Source: Ephemerocybe angulata (lineage: Eukaryota; Basidiomycota; Agaricomycetes; Agaricales; Psathyrellaceae). Taken from it: a stretch of DNA of 64,000 nt. The stretch is taken from contig JAACJK010000018.1 of NCBI GenBank assembly GCA_013368325.1, forward strand, positions 62,001 to 126,000, written 5' to 3'. The number at the start of each line of letters is the position of its first letter. The first letter of the stretch is position 1. This document shows, piece after piece, positions 1 to 11,000 of this stretch. The notes under the pieces are model-generated. The model did no database searches and was not told the origin of the DNA. It saw nothing but the letters and a program-made list of their open reading frames with translations. Made by a program: the position numbers and the translations under genes.

Positions 1-1
1 T

Positions 2-820
2 GTCGAAGCCGAAGGAGACTTGGAAATGGGAGGAGACGAAGCCTCCATCTCCGACTTCAGCTTCGCCTCCTCCATCCGCCCCATCGTAGCCGTCCCCCGC
101 ACACCACTCCGAGACAGCTGGGCAAGCTTCTACGTCTCCGAAGCACCCTCCTCCCCACGCCCCGCCCCCGCCCCTCCCGTCCGCGACAGCTGGGCCTCCT
201 TCTACGCCTCCCCCACACCCTCCCCCCGCGCCGCGCCCTCGCCCTACAAAACCGCCTTCTCCTCCTACCCCCCTCCCCCCTCTGCTTTTTCCGGAAGCAA
301 GTTTACGATTGAGGACGAGGAGAGGGTGTTGAAGAGTAAGTGGAGCTCGTCGACGCTTGGGTCGATTAGGGAGGAGCATGCTCATGCTGTGAGGAATAGT
401 GGGGACTTGAAGGAGAAGGGGGAGAAGAGGGGGAGCTCGAGGTTGAGGCTGTTTTCGCCGCGGAAGGGGCATGGGAGGAGTGAGAGCGCGAGCGCGGGGT
501 TGATGAGTCCGTTGATGCATGGGGGGTTTGTGTTGGGGAGTCCGAAGAAGAGTGCTGAGAAGGAGAATTTGAAGATGGAGGTGAAGGTGAAGAAGGTGGA
601 CGTGAAGAAGTCGCCGGCAGGGGCGAGGGCGATGCCTGCGAAGAAGGCTAAAGAGGTTAGGAGTGGCTCGCCGGTTATGACTGTGGCGGGCCCGGGGGTG
701 AAGAGGAGGGGGAGCTGTTCGACTGTTAGTGATTCGGGGAGTGATGTGAGTGCTGCGAGCTCGGGGAGCAGTGGGTTGAGGAGGAAGCCTATCCCTGTTG
801 AGTTGTTTTTGCGCCATTGA
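2..820 (+). CDS. 3' end of a Ser/Pro-rich protein of unknown function (partial)
   Basis: The frame is already open at the left edge, so this is the C-terminal part of a gene that begins outside the window; it ends at a TGA at 818-820. About 272 residues are visible. They are low in complexity: an RDSWASFY motif occurs twice about 38 residues apart, followed by Pro/Ser-rich sequence. Then comes a basic, Lys-rich stretch (around residues 140-220) and a Ser-rich tail ending in IPVELFLRH. No catalytic domain, membrane segment or signal peptide is seen. The composition suggests a disordered regulatory or nuclear protein, which is inference only. I do not recognise the family. A short intron inside the visible part cannot be excluded. 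Confidence 0.55.
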   Translation, partial: VEAEGDLEMGGDEASISDFSFASSIRPIVAVPRTPLRDSWASFYVSEAPSSPRPAPAPPVRDSWASFYASPTPSPRAAPSPYKTAFSSYPPPPSAFSGSKFTIEDEERVLKSKWSSSTLGSIREEHAHAVRNSGDLKEKGEKRGSSRLRLFSPRKGHGRSESASAGLMSPLMHGGFVLGSPKKSAEKENLKMEVKVKKVDVKKSPAGARAMPAKKAKEVRSGSPVMTVAGPGVKRRGSCSTVSDSGSDVSAASSGSSGLRRKPIPVELFLRH

Positions 821-841
821 GCGCGTTTTTTCTTTCCTTTT

Positions 842-918
842 CTTGTCTTGTCTCTGTTTCTCCCTCTCTGTCTTCCTCTCTGTCTCTCTCTCTGTCTCTC
901 TCTCTCTCTCTCTCTGCA
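842..918. repeat. Polypyrimidine (CT)n / (TCTG)n simple repeat
   Basis: A run of CT dinucleotides mixed with CTGT steps lies directly downstream of the first stop codon, probably in its 3' UTR. Reading frames on either strand through it (a Leu/Ser-rich peptide on +, an Arg/Glu-rich one on -) are artefacts of the repeat. Confidence 0.85.
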
Positions 919-1550
919 TATGACTTCGTTCTTTCCCATATTCGTTCTCTTTAATCCCCTGGACCCTTCCTTTGTGTACCTCTCATTTACTTGCATGTCT
1001 ATGACCTCTGCCACGTCACCATCATATCCAGCTATCGCTACATGCGACATGACTCTTATCTTATTTCTCTTCGTTATCAACATCCCAACCATACCACTAG
1101 AACTTGAACGTTTGAACGCTTAGCATATCCACACCATAGTTTTGTACCACTGTATCAATTAGCCACCTGCCTCTGAAGAATGAATATCAACGAATACTCC
1201 CAAACCACCTTTGCCCCCTTGTGTCCTTGAGCCCAACCAACAAACAAGAAACAGCTCTTGCATGTCCATTGTCCAAGCCCCTGCACGCACGCGCCAGGCG
1301 CGCCCCGTTTGTTGATTGATGGCAACGCGTCGACGCGCCGCGCGCGTCGGAGTGTTTAATGACACCCAACAAAGCCAAATACACGCGAAACAAGGGTAAT
1401 TAAGGCGTCGCACGCCTGTCCCACCTCTTTCTTCCCTACCACCACCACCACCCCTCGCCACCGCCAACCAACCACAACCGGTCGAACACCCTCGACGGTC
1501 ATCGCCAACCCACTTTTACTCAACTCACCCCTCAACTTCAAGTAATCAAC

Positions 1551-2686
<1,136 letters not shown>

Positions 2687-4107
2687 TTAAGGCTGGGGAT
2701 TTACGCCACTGCGGGGTAAGGCGAATTCCTCCATGAAAACCGTCAACTTGTTTGCCCTGTAACTTTCGGACAGGAGCTCATATGTTTCCTGCCGCAGCTG
2801 CTGATTAAATGCATCTTTCTTCTCGGCCTGGGAGGGGGACAGCGTACTGATTGACCCCGCCCCCAACCATATGTCGTTGAAATAAAGCTTGGTGAACAGC
2901 GGCGCCGGGTGCTCGGAGCTCAGGTGCGCGTCCAATGCCTTCCAGTCCGCTCGGTCCCGCAGGATCTCTGAGGCTCTGGTACCGGTCATGAATTCTGGGT
3001 TCCACAGTTTGATGTTGAGCCTGAGCACGGGGAGGAGGCGCTGCGTTCGCAGGATGGCGACGAAGAGGCGCAGGTGGCTCCCCAGGCCGGCGGTGGTGTC
3101 AAAATCGATTTCGCCGAGGAGGGTCTCGGATGACAGGGACATGAGTTGCAGCTGAGGAAGCTCGACCATGCCGGCGCCAATGTGCAGGGCGTTAATCATA
3201 TCTTTCAGCACATAATGGGTAAAGGATCTTATTAGCCTGCATGATTCGTTGAATACCGTGCAGCGAACGGGGCAGACTTACGGTTTAAACCGGGATTTGC
3301 GAAAGCGTCCGGTGGAAGCTGGAAGCTGAGGTCCAGTTCTTTTAGCGACGCGCCACACTTGCGGAGAACGTACAACAGGGTGTCCAGGTCGCGCTGGTCG
3401 GAGATGGTCCAGGTCAGTTTTCTCAAGCTGGGGATCGGGCCTGGGTTGGCGAAGATACAATTGGCCGCGATCCACGTCGAATCGTTGACGCTGAACGACT
3501 CTAAGGGCTGTGCCAAGCGGCCTACTACATCCTGCGTTGTCGACACACTCTGAGCCCCCGCTGGGCCGCGGACCCGCAAGAGGGAGAGGTGCGTGAGTCT
3601 GGAGGCCGAAGGGAGGAGGGTCTGTGGGAAGTTCTTGAGGTCGGCGAAAGCCAGATTGGTGATGCTTAGAGCGGAGCAGCGCCGGGTGATGGACAACCTT
3701 AGTTGATCAGGCAATGTGTCCCAGTCAGCGCCATGGTTAGAGAGGGTAGTAGCGCTGTTTAGCTGGAGTGTCATGAGGTCTGTGAGTAGGTCTAGTATCG
3801 CTGGTAGGTCATGGGTGTAGGCTTCCGTCGCTGCGTAGGTCGAGGGCTCAAGTTTAACGAGTAGGCTGCGGATGTAGGATGCCAATCCTCCGTTGGCCGA
3901 GAGGAGATCAAGGAACGTTCGAATGCGATGAGAATACAGATCTACATCCCTGCCCCGTCGATCCAGCTTGACGTCCTTGAATATGTACTTCCGGGTTTCA
4001 GACACACACTCTTTCGAAACTAGAGATAGTTGGCGAAGTGCTGCGAAGGAGTCACTGGATGCTTTGATGCAAAGGTAGATGAGCTCAAGAGGGAGGGTAG
4101 ACCCCAT
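2687..4107 (-). CDS. F-box-like protein A (Agaricomycete family)
   Basis: Two exons, complement of 3282-4107 and 2687-3201, give 446 residues. The start chosen is the ATG before GSTLPLELIYLCIKASSDSF, because paralogs at 5.2-6.0 and 18.5-19.9 kb begin at the same point; an upstream in-frame ATG would add 30 residues. The N-terminal 45 residues (LPLELIYLCI..LRQLSLVSKECVSETRKYIF) resemble a divergent F-box, expected to bind Skp1 in an SCF ubiquitin ligase. The rest has irregular Leu-rich segments such as LTHLSLLRVRG and LKELDLSFQLP, likely a degenerate LRR-type substrate domain. The intron donor GTAAGT is clear; the acceptor (AAAG) was chosen because it restores frame. Protein-level family function is inferred, and the target is unknown. 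Confidence 0.72.
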
Positions 4108-4711
4108 TGTTGAATAGGGTGTTGGATGAGTCGGTGTGGATGAAGCTAGGAGAAAGGTTAGCCACACCTCGATCGGGTTGTCGCGTCGCTTTCCCACGAG
4201 CCGCCTCGTCGTTCAAGTCCTCCTCCAATGAATCTGATACAAATATATGTGTGATATACTTCCTTAGTGGCTAGTGTTGACTAATGGTTCCATACCTACT
4301 TTCTAAAGAGAAGGCCCCTGCTAGTTTCCTGACGGCGAGGTACCCTGGGAGCGGGTTTACCAGAAACTCGACCTGCCGGCGCTTATTTCAACTCAAAGTT
4401 GTGTCAATAACGAGCGAAACGAAGACTAATCTGATGTCATAGTTGGCATGAACACGATACTTGAAACTAAAGGTGAAATCGGGACACATTGATACTATGA
4501 TCATCTGCTGAAGGAGGCAATAAGCACTGGAATCTGCACCCCAGCCTCCTGGTCCAACACCCGGGAAGTCTCGAGCAACTTTGTGTACAGGGTACGAATA
4601 GGCACGAATTAGGGATTATTGAGACAAATTGGTTCAGTTCAACCTACAGTGGGCGTCGCCCAATATTATCCACCGCGTGTATGAAGCGCGCTCTTGGAAC
4701 TATAGCCGCAT
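4108..4711. other. Intergenic region between tandem F-box-like genes A and B
   Basis: About 600 bp holding the 5' flank of gene A and the 3' flank of gene B. No gene, RNA or repeat was recognised. Confidence 0.45.
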
Positions 4712-6042
4712 CTACCCCTCCGTCTCGTCGAGCACAATGGTGATCCGCCCCGCTTCCACACTTTGGCATAGGGCGTTTTGTGCTTCTTGCATCAGCCGGT
4801 CCTTGAAGGCGGCCTTCAAATCGTCAGTCGCATGGACTCGACTGGGAGGGATCCAGAACGCCGTAAAGTGGCATATGATCGTTGGTGGTTTCCTGAGTCC
4901 GGATAGTAGCTCGTCCAGCGACTTCCACCCATCGCAGCGCTGTTGGATGTCGGGGGGAATAGCAAGCCCCGTATTACCGATATCAATCTGAGGACAGACT
5001 GTGCATTTGAATAGGAAAACTTCTAACTCGCGTTGCGCTTGCAGCAACTGCCCGGCCAAGAAGAGATGAGCGGACGGCGGCGGTCGTCGCATATAATAGG
5101 CCGGTTGGAAATCGGCCATGGCATTGGACGTCACGACCAATTTCTTCACTTGTGGGAGAGATTCCAAGCTGCCTTCTGCTAACAATCGCATCAGTACACA
5201 TTTAGGTCCCTGTTAGAATAGACCGTACCTGAAGGAATGAGTTCAACAGAAAGCTGAATCGACAATTCCTGCAACGATTTAGACCTTGGGATCTCCCGTA
5301 CAACGCGACCGAGGGCGGATACGTCCTCTTGTTTTGACACGTGCCAGCCCAGCTTTGTTATGGAGGAAAATTCTTGGGGGGCTACGAGGACGCAACTAGC
5401 CACCACAGGCCATCCGCCAGCAATTGATAATGTTTTCAAGCTCTGTCTTTGATTTACGGGCCTCCGCAGTTCATCTGGACTTTCTGCCACTCCATCGACC
5501 CGTCCAAGGCTAAGGGCTTCGAGATTTCGGGGCAAAGTGAGGAGATCATGAGGGAAGTTGTAGAAGTTGCCAAAATGGAGTGTAGTTATCGTTGGGGAGG
5601 AGCAACACCGCTCGATGGATGCTTTAAAGGGGCTAGGCCAAACCTTCCAGTCGTATTGGCCTGGGAGACACCCTCTACCAGATCTAGAAAGGCTAAGAGA
5701 GGCGATTGCTGGAAGTCGGAGGAGGATGGACGAGAGCTCATGTGAGACATGGTTCTTGTCTAAGCAGAGGCACCTGAAGATCCCGAGATCGAGATGGCGA
5801 ATGTACGTCCCAAGGGCAATGTTTGCAGTCATAAGAGCATACAGTTCCTTGATTTGGCGGCAGTTGAAATTGAAGCCTGGAGATGCGGGCCTTTGGCCTA
5901 GTTTAACTCGTTCGAAGGCGTACTTTCGAGATTCCACCATGCATTCCTTCGACACTAGGGCGAACTGAAGGAGGGTGGGCATGCAGTCCCTCGATGCCTC
6001 GATGAACAGGTAGATAATCTCGATTGGGATTGAACTGGGCAT
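4712..6042 (-). CDS. F-box-like protein B (paralog of A)
   Basis: Exons are the complement of 5229-6042 and 4712-5175; the 53-nt intron is phase 1 with GTACGG...GCAG borders. The product is 425 residues. It starts PSSIPIEIIYLFIEASRDC and continues with the F-box-like LLQFALVSKECMVESRKYAFERVKLG, nearly the same signature as genes A and D. Leu-rich segments follow (IASLSLSRSGRG, LEALSLGRVDG, LKTLSIAGG). The C terminus, VEAGRITIVLDETEG, is a family hallmark that also identifies a relic at 7.4 kb. It lies tandem to gene A on the same strand with about 600 bp between. A role as an SCF substrate receptor is inferred from the family. Confidence 0.74.
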
Positions 6043-6325
6043 CTTTTGAAGACCGCTGAGGGTAGGAGTGAAGTGTGGACGGGTGATGATGGTGGTGATG
6101 GTTGTGTTTGAGCTGAGGAAGGAGATCGAGTCTCATAACGATTGTAACCATTCCCACGATATGTTGCCAATGTCTCAGCCTGTGGGCGCCTAATTCTTTC
6201 TTGTCATACAAACACAGTTCGGCACACAGTGTACCCACGAAGATCGAGACATGGTACGTAGCCAGTGGTGCGCTCGCAGAAACTGTGCACACAACCGCCT
6301 ACTACGTACCCACAAAATTCGAGCA

Positions 6326-6333
6326 CATAAATA
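6326..6333 (+). promoter_or_regulatory. TATA-like box
   Basis: An ATAAATAT stretch lies about 110 bp upstream of the ATG at 6439. The position fits a promoter element for the small secreted-type gene, but there is no independent support. Confidence 0.3.
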
Positions 6334-6438
6334 TCAGTTCACATCCACTCCAACACTTTGGCAGCTGGTCTGTCCATACTAGTCTCCAAGCTCAGAGAGT
6401 TGGACGCAATCCACCAAACGAAACCCCAATTACACAGG

Positions 6439-7171
6439 ATGCAGATCTATCGACTTTTCTTTATCTTCGTGATTGTACTTCGTTGCTCTCTATCGGCCTT
6501 CGCCATACCCCTTCCAACCCCTTCCCGCCGACAGGCCAAAACTCACAGTTGACACCTCTGGCAAAATATATAATGACAACTGGTACACGAAGTACCTTCC
6601 CGTAAGTATTGCTCACCCTCCTTTTTGCGAACTTGATTAAGGCTCAGTATGTGCGCTTGACCAGTATTATGTGTAGCATCAGCTGTATAGTCACCAATAT
6701 GGGCGGTACGCGCACCGCCTGATTTGGCTTCCTATTCTTCGTTATTGAGATTGAACTTATCTCCCAGAAATTTAACCCGCTCAAGTGGTATCCCAAGCTC
6801 AGAGAGTCCGTGAGTGTTCAGTACTCGGGTACCATAGGATACATGCGTATGGGTGTTAATGCGTGGTACAGTGGGCGTTCCCACCTCCACCCCCTGCACC
6901 CGTGATACCATTCATCCCGCCTGGGCTTCAACCACGGCCACACAGCAGAAATATCCCCAAGCCCCAGAAGAATGGCAAATCAGCACCGACTCCGAAGGGA
7001 CAGAAACCTTCAGGCTCGAAGAAGAATCCCAAAGTGAAGCCAGTTCGTAAGAGTGGCGGAGGGAAGGCGCCCAATCGAGGAACTAAGCCAGCTGCAGCTC
7101 GAAAGGCACAGCTCAAGAAAGCAGGCGCGGCTATATCGGCAAAGGGCAAGTCTGCGGGGAAGCGAAAGTAG
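6439..7171 (+). CDS. Secreted-type protein with basic, Ala/Lys/Gly-rich tail (possibly degenerate)
   Basis: From the ATG at 6439 the first 22 or so residues form a clear signal peptide (hydrophobic LFFIFVIVL, then SAFA|IPLP), matching the paralog at 15.79 kb, and a dibasic SRR follows. The 3' exon (about 6870-7171) encodes a Pro-rich segment (FPPPPPAP) and then a Lys/Ala/Gly-rich tail ending in AKGKSAGKRK, again like the paralog. The linkage is difficult: near 6530-6550 the signal-peptide frame meets a TGA, while protein-like sequence (VDTSGKIYNDNWYTKYLP, ending at a GTAAGT donor at 6601) continues in the +1 frame. Inner introns seem to lie at about 6601-6675 and 6703-6767. Either a small frameshift has hit the gene or the splicing is unusual. 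The function is unknown; secretion is inferred from the signal peptide. Confidence 0.5.
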
Positions 7172-7394
7172 CGATGTTAGTAGTGTACGAATCGATATTC
7201 TTTCATCCCATCGCGGCTTGTAAAAAGCGATGATAGAGATTGCGTCAGACCTGGGTATGTATGCGTGCGAGGAGATGACAGAGAGTGAAAATTGGGGACT
7301 CATTTTAAAATAAAGCGCAAGAATGGTAGTAGCTCACTAGGCAGGGTCGTACATGTGTTGGTATCGACTTGAAGTGACCGTTACACAGCGAGAG

Positions 7395-7450
7395 CGTCAA
7401 TTAATTTCATCGAGCACGACGGTGACCCGTCCCGCCTCCACCAAGCCTCC
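7395..7450 (-). pseudogene. 3' relic of an F-box-like family gene
   Basis: On the minus strand this stretch reads LVEAGRVTVVLDEIN followed by a stop, closely matching the C-terminal signature VEAGRITIVLDETEG of gene B (4712-6042) and SLEAGRVTLNYTW of gene D. No other part of such a gene is found within the surrounding 800 bp, so only the last exon end survives. The rest of 7172-8049 holds nothing I can identify. Confidence 0.6.
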
Positions 7451-8049
7451 ACACTTTCTGAAATCGTGGGAACGCAAAAAGGGTCCTACCTACGTCGACA
7501 AAACCTTCCTACTTGCTTCCCACTTTTCAAGTGTCCAGGAAAAGGAGAATATAAAAAGGGTAGAAAATTGGTATAAAAGAGAAGCACTGTGACATACTGG
7601 GGAGAAAAGCGAGACACGAGTTGATAGAGAAAGTGTTTAGGGAATAAGCCACCATCATACTGGATAAAGGAGAGCTATAGTAGAGGTGGGTAAACAAAAC
7701 TCGACGTAAAAAGGAAGCAACAATACATGTAAAATGGCAAAAAGAGTCTAGAGATGTGGCGGGAAAGGATATCCGCGACCAAGACCATGGACGAAGCACA
7801 AGATTAGGCCATGCTAACGAAACTGTCAGCATCTAAGATAGATTTGCAAACTAATCGTGGATGGAGCACTGTGCACGTAGCAAGAAAGGAAATAAAAAAT
7901 AAAAGAGGGGGGAGAGTACGCGGAGGTATGCTGAGGCGTGCGAAAAGCAATGGCGGCACAGGAGTCCTCGAGTGATGAGCGGAGGTGCGGCCGAATTGGG
8001 AATGGGATGGTAGCGGCGCCAAAGGATATGCTAGGAGAAGGCTGGGGTT

Positions 8050-11000
8050 CTAAATGGGCCACGAGCGATAGTGGACTTCACCGCATGAAGGAGGATCCCT
8101 GCACCTACAGGAAGGTTGATTTAAGTATGAGAGCTGTAGACATGAATTCGAATTGAGGGACTTACTTGAGCCAGTTCTCCCCATGTGCGACAGCCTTCGT
8201 GAGTTCCACTTTTGTGGTGGCAATATTTCCTATGATGTGCTCGAGACCGTTGCGGTATAAGCCGGTGCGATGAGCCAATGGGACCCAAAGAAGGAGACCT
8301 CCCGATGGGTTGCGCAGCCATCCGTCAGCTCCCGTGGCAAAGACACCATGCGGATATTCGTTCAGGTGGACGGGACCTGCAAAATAATTCAGAGAACAGA
8401 ATGCTTGGAAAGACGGCGGGCATACCATCCATGGTCGCGGGTGTGCACGGCGTCTGCGTCGAGTTCTTGTAAGGCAGCTTCCAAATCCGTAAAGTAGTGT
8501 CCACGGTAGTCTCGTCGCAAGACATACCTCCCCTGTGGGGAGGGTCTTGTCCTAAACTAGTCGATTAGCCGGGCAGTGTAACTTGTCAATACATGTAAAC
8601 AAAGTTCCAGTTTGGGATGTGTGACAGCGAGTGACCGGCACATTTGGTGCTCTTTCCTCCCAAACCATTCCTGAAGCACTACCGAGAGTTCCAAATGGCT
8701 TCAATGTTTGTGGAAGGATCCTCTGTACCTTATCTCTCGCAAACTCGAAGAAATGGACTCGCATCGTTAAAGAAAGCCAACGCCGGCGACTATGTTTGAT
8801 AAGTGGCCGAAGCTGTCACATCGTGTCACAGCGCGGCAGACGTCGGCAGCTGGCGACCACTACGTTTCGAATGTAATGAAAGTGTGATTCAATACAAAGT
8901 CGTTGATTCGGTATCGGTCCCTCCAGGAAGAGTGGATGGGAAGATAAGCATAAAAATTTTATGTAGAGGTGCACTTTTTCGAGGAGAATAGATGTCCCCA
9001 CATAATCTAAATGGCCCGCTCACGCCAGCGTTCGCAAAAGTGGAATTACACTGCCCTACAAAAATCCTATGTTGGTATAAGCCCCTCTTCGCTAAGGCGT
9101 GAGAGGGTTTACTTAGTTGAGCCTAGTGTCCACGGACCCCGAGGCAATTCGGCCACCGGTTGGGGAGAATGCCACTGACATCACCGGTGCACCATGGCCG
9201 ATGATTGGAGAAGAGAGCGGCTCCCCTGTTTGAGCGTCCCAAAGCCGGATTGTGCCGTCGAATGATGCTGAAGCAAGGCAGCTTCCGTTGGGCGAGTAGC
9301 ATACGGATCGAACAGCCTGTGTGTGGCCAGTGATAGACTTGCCAAGGAGCTGCCTTGTCTCGGCGTCCCAAATACGAATAGTCTTATCCATGGAGCCCGA
9401 GGCTATATGCCGTCCATCTGGAGAGTATGCCACCGACCAAACAGTGTCAGTGTGCCCCGCCATGGGCTCGAAGACACGCTGAGCGCCAGTGAGGTCCCAA
9501 ACTCGCACGGTGTTGTCGTTTGCACCTGACACGAGGTATTTCCCATCGGGGGACCATGCGACTGCGCAGACTGCCTTGGTATGCCCAGTCAATGGCTCGC
9601 CCCGGGATTCTCCTGTGCGGGAATCCCAAAGCCGCACGGTCTTGTCCATCGAGGCTGACGCAATGGTGCTTCCATCGGGGGAGAACGTCACGGAACGGAC
9701 AGCCCCCGTATGACCTGACGTGGCATTGGATGCAGGTTGGCCCGTACGAGCGTGCCAAAGGCGAATGATCCCGTCTTCCAAACCACAGACAAAGTATTCC
9801 TCGCCAGGGGAGTAGGCTAATGAGAGGACCGGTGTGTTGTTCTCCATCCGAATTGGCGGGAAAGAGAGATCCCCGGTTTGGGGATTCCACACTCGAACGG
9901 TGCCATCTTCTGAGCCTGACGCGAGATGCTTTCCATCGGGGGAGTAAGAAACAGCCCTAATTGCGGCACTGTGACCTGGCGCGGAATTAGAGGCGGGTCG
10001 GTCCATCTGAGCATCCCAAAGTCGAATGGTATTGTCCATTGAGCCGGTCGCAATGCACCTTCTGTCAGGGGAGTAGGCTACCGACATGACTGCATACGTG
10101 TGGCCTTTGAGGCGCCCTGATACAGCCTCTCCAGATTGAGCGTCCCAAATCTGCACCGTCTTGTCCGTCGAACTTGACACCACAAACTTCCCGTCAGGTG
10201 AGAATGCCACTGAGTTGACGTTGCCTGTGTGGCCCGTCATAGGCCCTACAGCCGCCTGTCCTGTACGTCCATCCCAAATTCGAACCGTCCCGTCGTATGA
10301 GCCGGATACGATGTGATTTCCATCGGGTGAGTATGCTACTGAGCGCACTACATTAGTATGTCCTGTGATTGGCCCGAACGCAGCCCGCCCTGTCTGCGCA
10401 TCCCAAACTTGAAGGGTATTGTCTCCTGATCCTGAAACCACATATTTGCCATCAGGAGAGTAGGCGACTGACCAAATGGAAGCTGTGTGACCCACGAAGG
10501 GTTGAAGGACAGGCAGCCCTGTCTGGGCATCCCAGAGCCATATGGTCTCATCGGCGGAGCCTGAGGCGATATACCTGCCGTCAGGCGAGTACGCCACCAC
10601 CCAGACTGTATCGGTATGGCCCCGTAAGGGCTCGCAGGCGGGCGTCCCTGTGCGCGCATCCCAGATTCTGATGGCCCCGTCGAATGAGGCAGAGGCAACG
10701 TGCCGCCCATTGGGAGAGTATGCGACAAAAGGAACACGGGTTGGGTGTTCCATAGGAGTGACTTGCGGCACATATTGTCCCCCTTGGGTGAATACTACAA
10801 CTCGGAAAGTCTCCGGCTGCGAACAACTAATAGAAGCAGCAAGGTACTTTCCATCAGGAGAAAACGCCAGACAGTCGCACCCCGTGTGTGCCCCAAGGTT
10901 GATGCTGAGCATCTCGCGCCCCGTACCGGGAAGATGGTGAACAATGGGAACAGAATCCAAGGTGGGAGGCCATGTATAGGGAGCTGCACCGAGCGCACGG

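Noticed and set aside
382..1092. 236-codon frame on the minus strand (and a 91-codon frame on +) across the CT repeat
   Set aside because: Antisense to the first gene; Arg/Glu runs come from the simple repeat.
8507..9123. Ordinary spliceosomal intron of the NACHT-WD40 gene
   Set aside because: Far longer than local introns. The in-frame TAA precedes the only good donor (GTAAAC), and alternative borders give a wrong phase.
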